Source: Mucor racemosus (Eukaryota > Mucoromycota > Mucoromycetes > Mucorales > Mucoraceae). From it: a DNA stretch of 64,000 bases. The position numbers and the translations under genes were made by a program. Shown here piece by piece: positions 48,359-59,737 of this stretch. Position 1 is the first letter of the stretch, and each line of letters begins with the position of its first letter. Under the pieces are notes generated by a model. That model saw nothing but the letters and a program-made list of their open reading frames with translations, had not been told where the DNA came from and made no database searches. The DNA is taken from contig JAPEHQ010000010.1 in assembly GCA_027405735.1 (NCBI GenBank), positions 1,488,001-1,552,000 of the forward strand. Reading direction: 5' to 3'.

Positions 48359-49687
48359 TTATGAAATGATAATGCTATTATTGTTACTGGTAGAATCGCT
48401 GTTATTGTCAGAATATATAATAGATCGAAGAATAGCACATCTTCTTTCAAGCATGTTTAAAAAGCCTTCCATTTGTTGAGGAGACATACGACCGATTAAT
48501 GATTTAAATCTTGAATCATCATTTTGATGATGAATATCTTCTTGTTGTGGTTGTTGTTGCTGAACAATAGGAGGTGTTGGTGGAAGAGAATCCATTTGAA
48601 TATTAGCGCTAGGCATAATCATGGAAGGAAATACTTGAGGTTGCTGATATAATCTTTGCATTTTATGTGATCCTTGAACATTATCTTCTTCAATTAAAAT
48701 AGCATCACAAGATCTTCTTTTTTGACCGGTAACTGGAGATGAACTACCAGAAGAGGATGATGTAGGTTGCTGCATACTGGCGTAAATAGTGCAAGTACCA
48801 CACACAGTTTGACCCATGGAATTCAAATGCCAAGAACCAGCATTGGTTTGATAACATTGATGGCAACGTGTTTCTTCTTGAGGAGTAGGCTCTTCGAGAT
48901 GTTGTGGAGAAGAATAAGAAATGTCAATTCCAAAATTTTCTTGATCATTATTAGAGATAGGCACAGGAGATGAAGGCGCTGTAATATTTACATTAGCAGG
49001 AGTAGAAGAAGCAGAAGAAGCTTGTTTGCTTTGGTTAGATTGATGCTTTTGACGAATATGAAGTGGTCGATGAGTATTATATTGTTTATAATAAAGTCCA
49101 CAGGCGTTACAAAGTGAATGGGCACGGTCAGGTGTACGACGCCATAATGGAGTTTTGGTAACATGACAATTAAAGCATTCAAGTTGACGTGGGGTTCTGT
49201 TTGATTTTTGAGCTTTAGATTGAATTTTCTTTTTCAATTCAATTTTTTCTTTTAAATCACTGATATCAATACTATCATCCTCTTCTTCTTCATCTTCTAT
49301 CACCAATACATCTTCTTCTTCTTCTTTTTGCTGTTGATCTGTACGAAAAGTAGCATTTTCTTGTTCGAATTGAACAAATTGATCAAAACCTTCCTGAGGA
49401 AAATGCGACAAACTTTGAAGAAATTGTTGAGGGTCTAACAAATTTACAGTGGGTTCTGCAGGACTACTACGATTGGAATCACTCGAAAGAGTAGGAGAAG
49501 GAAAGTTACTAAAGACAGGGCCACCAAGAGTTGAAGTAGGCGAAGGCTGTTGAACTTGATATTGCTGTTGAAGCAAGAGATCAGAAAGTCCCTTGTCAAA
49601 GAAATCAGATTGTTGGTTGCCTTGACTACCAGAAGCGGTGTTTGCCTCCACATATTGTAACATGAAATCTTCGTCTCCCATCATCAT
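48359..49687 (-). CDS. GATA-type zinc finger transcription factor
   Basis: Single exon, 442 aa. The N-terminus is acidic and Gln-rich (activation-domain-like), with a Glu/Asp cluster at about 121-140 and a Lys-rich helix at 145-162. The GATA finger is C171-x2-C174-x18-C193-x2-C196 with [23 protein letters not shown] and a basic tail ([12 protein letters not shown]). The 18-residue loop is the fungal class; 17-residue loops occur in animal-type fingers. A second, degenerate finger-like segment follows at 275-299 (CHQC ... CGTC, 17-residue spacing, Trp286 retained). The rest is Ser/Gln/Pro-rich. Targets cannot be assigned; nitrogen, light or development regulators of this class are possible. 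Confidence 0.92.
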   Translation of the reverse strand: MMMGDEDFMLQYVEANTASGSQGNQQSDFFDKGLSDLLLQQQYQVQQPSPTSTLGGPVFSNFPSPTLSSDSNRSSPAEPTVNLLDPQQFLQSLSHFPQEGFDQFVQFEQENATFRTDQQQKEEEEDVLVIEDEEEEDDSIDISDLKEKIELKKKIQSKAQKSNRTPRQLECFNCHVTKTPLWRRTPDRAHSLCNACGLYYKQYNTHRPLHIRQKHQSNQSKQASSASSTPANVNITAPSSPVPISNNDQENFGIDISYSSPQHLEEPTPQEETRCHQCYQTNAGSWHLNSMGQTVCGTCTIYASMQQPTSSSSGSSSPVTGQKRRSCDAILIEEDNVQGSHKMQRLYQQPQVFPSMIMPSANIQMDSLPPTPPIVQQQQPQQEDIHHQNDDSRFKSLIGRMSPQQMEGFLNMLERRCAILRSIIYSDNNSDSTSNNNSIIIS

Positions 49688-50788
49688 TGAAAAAGAGGAT
49701 TTAATATATTTGTAAATAGAAGAAAGAAGATAAAAAAGAGAGCGAAAAGATCTCTAATTAAGAGTTTTTAAAAGAAGAGAAAAAGAATTGATTTGTATTC
49801 ACAGAAAGTAACAGAAGAAAAAGAAGAGTAAAAGAGAGAAAAGAAAGGCAAAATGATGTATCAATAATTCAAATGTTTATATAGCCTTTTTTTTATATAT
49901 ACTGACCTCACGCCTCTTTCCTCTTCTTTCCTAAACCCTCCCCCCAACTTGGTCTTTGTGCACTTTACAGTAGTTTAGTAAAACATTGCATTTAAACTCC
50001 AGAGATCATACATCTTTTACCATATACATTACATGAAATATATATAAATAAAAATGTATATTATATTATATATAATTCGTTTCATTTCATTTTATTTCGA
50101 TTAATATAAAATAAAGCAGGAAAGTAGGATGGTATTTTCACTTTTACCGAAATAAAGGGGATCAAAAAGAGTGAAACAGAATATTGGATTCGAAATCATA
50201 AAAAAGAAACATCTCTCTCTCTCTCTCCCCCCATTTTGTATAGCTGAATTTTTTGCTAAAAAGAAAATTATATAGTTGCTGATGTTTGTGAGCATGCTAT
50301 TTATTGATGTCTCGGATCGACAGTCTGTCATGATCCTTATGAAATAATTCTGTGCATTTTACATGTCCATTCTATCAATAATTTACAAAATGAAATTGAT
50401 ATACAAGTAGTCACCGAGGGATGACTCAATTTTGGGTAACAAACTACCGGTCATTCAATTGGTCTAGGTGATAAAAAAGGTCGAAGCGTTCATGTATACA
50501 TACAAGTTCCAGCATATCAGTCCAATCAAGTATTAAAAACTAATCAAAGAATCATTCTTTTTTTTCAAAAGAAGCGGGTTATTTTATCTTTGCTCATGAT
50601 CTGATTGGTAGTAGATTAGCGAAAATACGCACTTGTTTATAATATTATTTTTTTTTGATAATCAGTTTATTATTTACCGGATGTGTACAAAACTCAAAAC
50701 TTTATTTATATATAATATAAAATAGTATTTTATAATTCTTTTTATTTATATAGTAAAATGAAAGTTCATTTGAACCTCAATAAATTGG

Positions 50789-50828
<40 letters not shown>

Positions 50829-52702
50829 ATTAAAATCAAGGTGTTTTAGTATTCATTTAAATTCAGTAGAAAATGTAAAATTGGACATGTTCTACCATTG
50901 GAATTCGTTTTCGTCTTCTTGCATGGAGGATAGATAAAAAAAAAAATTTAAGGTTTTGTGTGATCAGTCGTCAACTGACGAATCGAACAAGAGTATTTGT
51001 TTGTTGCTTTTTTATCGTGTAAAAAATTAAATAGCTTTTTGTTACCATTTGTCCCTTTTCGATGCTTGGACCTTGGAAATAAATCACCTGGTAAAAACTA
51101 CATATGTTAAGAAAAAAAAAATGACCTTCCTCCAAGTCCTGAATCGGTTTGTTTCTCTTGTCCTGGCGAATTGTTCCCGCACGTTACTCGCAATAGTATC
51201 ATTGATTGGGCGCTGAGGGCTTGAAACATGTGAGTTCAGACACTTGTAGCTTTACAGGTTGGAAAATTAAGGGTTCTATGAAAATATTATGTAAGTTTAC
51301 TTGATATTTGTTTCTTTGATGTTGCAAATAAAAGAAAAAAAAACCTATCTCTGTATTATACAGTTTATTATTGTATAGATATATTTAATAATACACAAAA
51401 TGAGTTGATTCCCTATTAGTCTAATCATTGACTGTAATGGTTTGGTTTGGTAAATGGGTGCACAAGCTTTTATTAAAACTGGAATTTAAACTATCGCAGT
51501 AGTAGTTTCCTATTCAGACAGCTGAAAAAGGTACAAGAATGAATACAAAACTATCGACCTTGCATGTCATGATATCTTAAATGTTTGTTAACTTCCTTTC
51601 GACCTTGAAATAAAACCCATTGTTTATCAATTTATGAGTAACCATAGGTTCTATTATCTTCTTCTATTCGGATTTTTAATTAACACACGGTCATTTTAGT
51701 GATATTTTAGCTTTCAATCCGGAGATAGGTATTACAAACCCGTTGTACTCATTTTAAAAACGAGGATATATGATTATAGTTACTACTTGTAAACTCTGGG
51801 TTTTAGCTTCGATTTAGAAAAAATGTCAAACAAGAAACATTTCATCTTATTCAAACGACATACATTCTATCACGCAGAGTTTCAGACCTCCTTAAATGAC
51901 CAACAGAATTAATCCGGGGTTCTTTTTCTGCAAATCTCATTCTGTTCTTCGAATGGCTTCAAGCGACTATCGAGTGTATCAGTTTACTTGTTATATTATA
52001 AACTAAACAAATCTTTATAGAATGTAGCACAGTGAAAAAGACAAGACAATAAGTGAATTATGTAATGCCAAATACATTTTCACATAAGAATCATAGCAAT
52101 ATATGTTACATTATTGTGTCGTTAGCAGCTTGACAAGGTTGATACTTGATTTTTCAATTTCATAGTTTCGGATTCTGTCAGGAAAGATTAGTATATAAAT
52201 ACTGTATCTCTTAATCATTCCCCTTGAAAAAAAACCATGAGTTGTTCAATGTAATGGGATTGGTAGTGTTTATTTTCCTCAATAGTGCTAAACGGGATTA
52301 CCATATTGGTTCTCAGTGATTTACGCTCATATGATTATCATTTTGATGATCCCCTCCGATTGCGCGGGTGCATACATTCTTAAATTGCATCATTTTCATA
52401 CGCTTACAAGTGAAGTACCCAAGTCCTAATGCAGGCTTCTCGTCTAAAAGTGGTAGATATTACTGCATAGTTCAGTGGAATTTATATATATTAAATAGTA
52501 ATAAATTGCTCCAGCTCTTTTTAGAAATTAGCTTTCAAATAGATGTCTCTTCAGGTATCAAACATATCATACGCTTCTTATTCAAAATTGATCCTGGTTA
52601 CTCCGTGGCCATTTTTATGTAAATGGATTTGATTTTAAAAATTATAGAACATGTCTAATGCATAAAATTTTGTATATATATACTAGTCAGACAAATCATA
52701 AA
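49688..52702. other. 3-kb GATA-gene upstream and intergenic region
   Basis: A purine-rich leader (minus-strand mRNA sense CT-rich) precedes the GATA start; a (CT)n-C7 tract lies at about 50211-50232 and a T30 run at 50793-50822. No frame with recognisable features. Confidence 0.5.
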
Positions 52703-54000
52703 TTTAAAAACATTAGTCCCTTATGTTAGAATGCGTATTCAGATAAAAGAAAAGAATACCAGCTTGATAGTCTGATATGTCTTATCAAACGGTGGGTATA
52801 TCCTTGGAATATGAAAATAAAAAGAGAGAAACAACACACGTAGAAAAGGATTTTCAAGACTTTACATTATTTAGCGCGCATGGACTATAAACTAAGCAAA
52901 ATAAGCAATATCTGTTGTTACAATAGAAATATAAAATTTTCTACTAGAAAAACCGTCTGTCATATCATACATTCATTAAAAAATTGCAAAAACGAGCCCG
53001 TAGAACGACGCCGTAATTGAGCATAGCAAGATTTAAAGTCTGCTAAGTCTCTTATACTATGATACTGCATATCTAAGTTTGGAATAAAAAAGCGTTTTTT
53101 TCAACTTTTTCTTATATTTAACCACGTACGGTCTGAAAATTCAGTTTTTGTAGCGGACATTTTCGGGGCTCATTTTACCCTTACCAACACTCATGATTTT
53201 GATCAAAAAACAGAAAAATCAAATTTTGATACCAAAATCAACGTTTAAATATATGACATTATGAGAGAAGATTGTAGCTATAGATATTACACATTTTATA
53301 AAAGCTTAATATTAAATGTCAAATAATGAAAATTTGTACTTTTGCCCAAAAAACGGGATTTTGATTAAAGGATTTTCATGTAATATTTGGGAATAATATG
53401 GTTTTTATTTTTAATTGAGCAGATAGAGCGCTAAATTCTGTATTTGCTCGTATTTTTTTCTTTTATAATTGGTAGTATAATTAACTCTAGATTTGCAAAA
53501 TCAGAAAAAAAAATTAAAAAATGTCAAAATTGATGATCTGGACAAGAATAATTTTTGAAATTAATATTCCGCTTATAGGCCTTGTAAGTCTTAAAAATAA
53601 GAGATTTATAATACTTGAGAAATTTTTCAAGGATTTATGATGCTGTACCCACTTGACTCAAGCTTATTACTGTGAATCTTTATACATGTTAATATTGTGT
53701 GGTAGTTTATTTGATGATGATATAATCTTAATTTATAATTATTGCGCTAGAGGTTATTTACATGGAGTTTTAGTCTTACCTCTCCAATATCATAAACATA
53801 AACATGGCCATCACTGGAGCCTATTATTGCCGCCTTTTTATCCTCTTTGCCCCAAGCCAATTTATTCAATGCTTTACCAAAGTCAACTTAAGTACTTACA
53901 ATGGCACCTCGGTATTTACATTCAAATTCCATAAATTAAATTGACTGGTTCCATATACAGTAGTATCAAACGTATCATCAGCCCGCATTATGATAAATGT
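52703..54000 (+). repeat. R-family repeat, copy R1
   Basis: Begins near AACATTAGTCCCTTATGTTA and shares with R2 and R3 a nearly invariant block (about 53130-53650) containing TTTTTGTAGCGGACATTTTC and GATGATCTGGACAAGAATAA. Its right end carries the minus-strand dynein-like gene fragment listed separately. No mobility gene is recognised, so the element class is open. Confidence 0.8.
53780..53960 (-). pseudogene. dynein intermediate chain fragment in R1
   Basis: On the minus strand, residues resembling the last WD40 blade of cytoplasmic dynein intermediate chain are readable: VYGTSQFNLWNLN, NTEVP, KALNKLAWGKE and SSDGHVYVYDIGE. These end at an intact splice-donor-like GAG|GTAAGA at 53780/53779. 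Animal intermediate chains, as I remember them, have DLWNLN-xDTEVP and a final DGQ-IYDVGEQ at the same relative positions. The frame is broken by an indel after the NTEVP part and by small insertions. It is a captured and decayed fragment, not a gene. Confidence 0.65.
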
Positions 54001-54177
54001 CAATCTAAAATTAGACACATCCCATTGTCACTGTTATGAGTTATGAAAATCTTGATCTTCACTAATACAGCAATCAAAAAAAAGAAACAAGATAATACTA
54101 ATAATAGCATATGGTAATTATTTAACACCTAAGTAAGTTTGACAAAGTATGCTTTTAAACCTTTTTAAAAATCCTGA

Positions 54178-55865
54178 GTGATGTATCATTCTTAAACCGG
54201 ATCATGTCAAATCCAAAAAAGTAAACAATAACAGACCCGGAACCGGAAGTTCCTTAATTAAATATTAACTATACAATGCTCCTAAAAGCATGGTATAGAA
54301 GCATGGTATAGAAGCATGGTATAGAAGCATGGTACAAAAGCATAATACGCCAGTGCGATATTCCAACATGATATACCAACATGACACATTACTATTAAAT
54401 AACATCTAAACTACCTTATCACATCATTAATTCCCCAAATCAAATAGTATATAAACCCTATTAATCTTATTCCAATAAACGATATCTCTTTACTTGATTA
54501 AATTCCTAATTTTATTTAACCTAAACATATTTTGTTAAATCACTAAGGCAAATGCAACATCTTGGTTCCGTAATTTTTATTCATCAAAATGTTGCAATTT
54601 CCAATGCACAATTAATGCACCTTTTATCTATCTTGACCTCGATGTACATTGTTGAGCATCAGCTTTTTTACCAGTTGTGTTTTCTCTAATTTATTAATAT
54701 TCAGTCATATTAAACGATGATTTGTAGCATTGCCAAAAAAAAAAAAAAAGAGCAAATGCTCCAAGAGGTTTCTGCATATCAAATTACGCAATTTATTAAT
54801 AGCAATGATTGTATCAGGGTTATATTATATAATGGGCAAGAGACACAGAAAAAGATTTATTTGTTATGTTTAAGTTTATTTCAGAATATATAATAAGGAA
54901 AATGATGAGGAGAACTGACAAAGAAATAAAAGGAATTATGAAAGTAAGATGATTATTTATACTAAATTATTCAAGAGTCTAGTTCCCTTCATGAACTAGA
55001 CTTCAGTGACATAATGATACTGAATTACTCTATAACTTGAATGCCAGTAAGTTGATATTGTAACGTAGTCATTGGTTGTGTCGCAGTGCGTATAGTAATA
55101 ATAGAATCTCTTGCATAAGCTGGAGATTGATATGCAATTCGGATAACGTAATAATGTGTGATGTGATTATGATATAGGATAGTAGTAGTATAATAATATT
55201 AGGCTTCTTGACAGGTTCATGACAAATCTATTGATTTATTTAATTGATGATATTAAATTAAATGTAGTATAATATGATTCATATTTTTGCCAATGGTCAC
55301 TCTTCCAAAAAAAAGCCAAATAATCTCCGGGAGCGGCCATCTAATGATATTTTCAAGCTTTAAATCTCTAGAAAAAATTACCGAACAGCCCGGACGCGGT
55401 TGTTTAAATATTCCAAGCAGTTATACGATGCAGGTATCGAAATATGATACAAAAATTAAGGTTCGACTGTATTGCTATTAATTATTCAAAGTGATTTATC
55501 AAAATACAGTATGTTTATTAGGTAAAATAAAAACTAGAAATTTAATCAAGTAAAGAGATATCGTTTATTGGAATAAGATTAATAGGGTTTATATACTATT
55601 TGATTTGGGGAATTAATGATGTGATAAGGTAGTTTGGATGTTATTTAATAGTAATGTGTCATGTTGGTATATCATGTTGGAATATCGCACTGGCGTATTA
55701 TGCTTTTGTACCATGCTTCTATACCATGCTTCTATACCATGCTTCTATACCATGCTTTTAGGAGCATTGTATAGTTAATATTTAATTAAGGAACTTCCGG
55801 TTCCGGGTCTGTTATTGTTTACTTTTTTGGATTTGACATGATCCGGTTTAAGAATGATACATCAC
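54178..55865. mobile_element. 1.69-kb element with long terminal inverted repeats
   Basis: Left arm from 54178 (GTGATGTATCATTCTTAAAC) and right arm ending 55865 are near-perfect reverse complements for about 340 bp, and weaker similarity continues to about 54545 and 55487. Each arm contains four tandem copies of a 13-bp unit (AAGCATGGTATAG, last copy diverged), a TATATAAA box and an AATAAA signal, so the arms look promoter- and polyadenylation-like. The roughly 930-bp centre has no recognisable gene. It could be a non-autonomous DIRS-like retroelement with inverted terminal repeats or a foldback/TIR DNA element. No clear target duplication is visible. Confidence 0.75.
54304..54355 (+). repeat. 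13-bp tandem repeat within inverted arms
   Basis: AAGCATGGTATAG repeated with slight decay at the end (AAGCATGGTAC, AAAGCATAATAC). The same array occurs in reverse complement at about 55693-55759 in the right arm. Confidence 0.85.
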
Positions 55866-56048
55866 AAAGGCCTATTTTAAGTAAAGCATAAATACAACCT
55901 ACAACATTATTAGCCTAATAACGGATTTAACTTGAAAAGTATAAGATGATACAACCGGATTCGAAAAAAAAGTTCATAAAATCTGAAATGTGCAAGATTT
56001 AAAATAAATATTGTAGCAAGAAAAAATGTATAATTTAATAAAGGAACT

Positions 56049-56259
56049 TGTTAAATTAAATCACACACAGAAACTGAAGATCATCTTTATTTAATATCAA
56101 TAATTTGTCCTATTTATATACAAACTCTATATTACATTTATCCGTTAGATCAGATTTGGATCGATTATATCTTTCTGACATTCCATGTCAGATCAATCTA
56201 TTTACATTAGTAGCACAGTACATTTAAGTTGAGCTTATTTTATACAGCTAAATCCAACA
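56049..56259 (-). repeat. probable solo LTR (copia-like)
   Basis: On the minus strand the 211-bp segment starts TGTTGGATTTAGC and ends TTTAATTTAACA (TG...CA with TGTT/AACA short inverted ends). It contains a TATATAAATAGG box followed by AATAAA, in the order expected of an LTR. No second copy, flanking duplication or coding domain is visible, so this remains tentative. Confidence 0.38.
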
Positions 56260-57339
56260 AGTAGATATGTCTCACATAATATCCCGTTTCCTGGATCTTA
56301 CTTTAGAACAATAATAAGAACAATCAAGAATATTACCACAGATTAGTTAGTTGACTTCTTATCAATAAGGATGAAAAATCAAAAGGTTGTTCATTATCTT
56401 ACAAATAACCGGTGGATGCAGCAACATCACAAATTTAAAAGATTTATATATAAAAGCACTAAGGCCGACCTGTGCTGCACAAGATAATTTTGTTGCGCCC
56501 AGCGCCCAGGTGAGCTGCATACTATAGCCTGATGAGTTATTGCGCCCACTGAATGATGGCTAAAAAGATAACACGATGCACATGGGCACAACAAAATAAA
56601 CTGCACACGAGCACAACGAAAAGCCTGTATGTGGAGATTGCAGAATTATAGATTCTGTCTATCTGCATGACATTAATCCCATGTGTGCGTTATAGTAGAA
56701 TTGGCCATAAGCATATTATTATCCTTATTTGTGCATAATAATTAAATCTGACCATGAGCATAATGAGCTGATCGTATGGGCACAAATTGGTTTGTACATG
56801 AGCATCACGCCGTTCTCAAAATTCCATTGCATTTTTTACTAAAATAATGCGTCTTTACATTACATTTGCTTTTATTAATATAGATTATAGACAATAATAC
56901 AATTCAATGCGTTGTTGATGTAGAGCAATATATACATGCAAGAGCCAATAATATATTTACGATTATTATCATTTGTAAATATGTTTATAGCTACAATGTT
57001 TACAGCAACAATGGTTTTTACTTGAGCATAATTTTAAATACTACTTACTACTTAAATTTATATGCAAGCCAAATCTAAGGTTATAAATGTTACTTTACCA
57101 CACATAAAATTTAAACAAATTAACCTCCTTCAATTCTTTAAACTTATTATTTTGGTTTACGATTGTCAGCTGTAAAAAGATTTGTTTTCAAGTATAGTTA
57201 CAATCAGAACTATGGCTATTAGGCAAGACATCAGATTATTCTTTTTTGTTTCTATATTATTTGAAATTTTATCACTTTTCTGGAACATTTCGTGGGTTTG
57301 TAGCCAATTATAGCTTTTATTTGAGTAGATATAAATATT
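56260..57339. other. intergenic with a short GC-richer patch
   Basis: Around 56460-56830 the sequence is unusually GC-rich for the region (TTGCGCCCAGCGCCCAGG near 56493) with recurring GGGCACAA/GAGCACAA words. No frame or known RNA is recognised. Confidence 0.4.
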
Positions 57340-58740
57340 ATTGCCTTAGATTTGTTCTGGTAATTAAGAAATACATCCAACAATACAGTAGTAAATAATA
57401 ATGATATTTGATCTTAGAATGCGGTTAAATGAAAATATCAGTCTCCAATATAGACTGCTACCTATATTAAAGACATTATTAGTCCCTTATGTTAGCGTGC
57501 ATATTCAGATAAAAGAAAGGAGTACCAGCTTGATAGTCTGATATGCCGATATGCCTTATCAAACGGTGAATATATCCTTGGAATATGAAAGCAAAAAGAG
57601 AGAAACAACACACGTAGAAAAGGATTTCCAAGGCTTTACATTGTTTAGCGCAATTAAAACCTTCCTAAATTACACATTTCAGCCAATGTAAAAGCAGCCT
57701 TACAGCGCATGAACCATAAATTAAATTAAATAGGCAATATCTGCTGTTATCATAGAACCATACATTTTTCTATTAGAAAAACCGTCTGTAATACCATACA
57801 TTTGTTAAAAAATTGCAAAAGCGAGCCCGCAGAGCGATGCCGTAATTGAGCATAGCAAGATTTAAAGGCTAAGTCTCTTATACTATGGTATATGTCTAAG
57901 TTTTAAATGCAAATGCGTTTTTTTTCAACTTTTTCTTATATTTAACCACGTACGGTCTGAAAATTCAGTTTTTGTAGCGGACATTTTCGGGGCTCATTTT
58001 ACCCTTACCAACACTCATGATTTTGATCAAAAAACACAAAGATCAAATTTTGATACCAAAATCAACGTTCAAATATACTACATTGTGAGAGAAAGTTGTA
58101 GCCATAGCTAATACGCATTTTATAAAAGCTTAATATTAAATGTTAAGTAATGAAACTTTGTACTTTTGCCCCAAAAACGGTTTTTTGATTAAAGGATTTT
58201 TATGTAATATTTTGCAATAAAAATGTTTGTTATTTTTTATTGAGCAAATAGAGTACCAAATTTGGTACATGTGTATATTTTTTGTTTTTATAATTGGTAT
58301 TATAATTAGCTCTAGATTTGCAAAATCAGAAAAAAAAATTTAAAAAATGTCAAAATTGATGATCTGGACAAGAATAATTTTTGAAATTAATATTCCGCTT
58401 ATAAGCCTTGTAAGTCTTAAAAATAAGAGATTTTATAATACTGGAGAACTTTTTCAAGAATTAATGATGCTGTACCCACTTAATTCAAGCTTACTACTGT
58501 AAATATTTATACATGTTAATATTGTGTGGTAGTTTATTTGTTGATGATAATATAGTCTTGATAATTAATGCACTAGAGATGGTTTACATTAAGTTTTAGC
58601 CTTACCCCTCCAACATCATAAACATAAACATGGCCATCATCACTGGGACCTATTGCCACCTTTTACCCTCTTTGTCCCAAGCCAATTTGTTCAATGCTTT
58701 AACAGAACAAACTTACTTTTGACCTATAAAAATTGATTTA
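57340..58740 (+). repeat. R-family repeat, copy R2
   Basis: Second copy of the R family. It starts further left than R1 with CATCCAACAATACAGTAGTA, also found in R3, and includes the uninterrupted site (CTGCTACCTATATTAAAGAC) into which the Tc1 element inserted in R3. The conserved block lies at about 57950-58440. Confidence 0.8.
58606..58715 (-). pseudogene. dynein intermediate chain fragment in R2
   Basis: Same captured fragment as in R1: KALNKLAWDKEGK then, after a frameshift, SDDGHVYVYDVGG and a donor-like GTAAGG. More decayed and truncated upstream. Confidence 0.6.
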
Positions 58741-59737
58741 TTAGTGAAATCAATTATTAATAACAAGCTAATAAGTAATAATTATGGTGTACCTTTGATA
58801 GTTAGTAGTGATATACAGTACAAGACAACATTTTGTTTTCCCCTTCTTAGCTGTTGGCCACTAAATAGAAATAAATGCTTTTTAGAAACTAAATAGACTA
58901 ACATGAGTTTATTTATTCCTTCAAATCAATTCAATACTATACATACTTTTATAATTGCCAGTTTTTCTCCAGGTAGGTATCGAATTTAGACCAAAAAAGC
59001 ATTGATTATAACGTAGATAATGAAACAAAATGATTAAGTCCTGGATGCTTTTTTTGTTCAAAAAAGATATTATAACGCGCCCTAACATTAAAAGCTAATA
59101 ATTCATTTCCAAATAAACAATTGGAAAAACATGTATTTGTACCTGCTTCCTGATTTCAGTTTACAAAAAATATTAGTCTTTTTGTGGTAGTTTTAAACAT
59201 AAAGAAAAGAGCTGAGGAAAGAGTAGGGAAGAGAAAAGATTTTGTGTGCTACAAACAGGAATTTACAAAGGAGGCATAAATGCTTTTTTTAGTGCTACCA
59301 AACAGGTTGGTGTCGTTATTCCTATTTGGTCCCCGAAAGAAGAACATGGGCAGAATTCTTTCAAACCCCAAATTTCAAATTGATATATCTCGTCAATAAG
59401 GCAATTCTGTTGAATCAGAGTAGCTCACATCTGCTTTAAGCCATTCAAATTATTTTCGTTATTAATTATATTATGATTGATATACAGTACTTTATTAATA
59501 GATTGACTAAGAAACCTTGATCTCATTGCTCTGCTCATCTGGGCTGCTTGCTCTGCACAAACTTTTCTATTCTGCCCATCTGTGCAGATCATTATGCTTA
59601 TCATGGGAAGCATAGTTCGGCCGTAGTAATCAAGAAACACATCCAACAATACAGTAGTAAGTAGTAAATAGTGATGATATTTGATCTTAGAATGCGGTTA
59701 AATGAAAGTATCAGTCTCTAATATAGACTGTTACCTA

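Noticed and set aside
53653..53934. 93-codon plus-strand frame in R1 (and 62477-62731 in R3)
   Set aside because: Antisense to the dynein-like fragment; the readable homology is on the minus strand.
54304..54355. CRISPR-like array
   Set aside because: The 13-bp units are direct tandems without spacers, inside eukaryotic inverted repeats.
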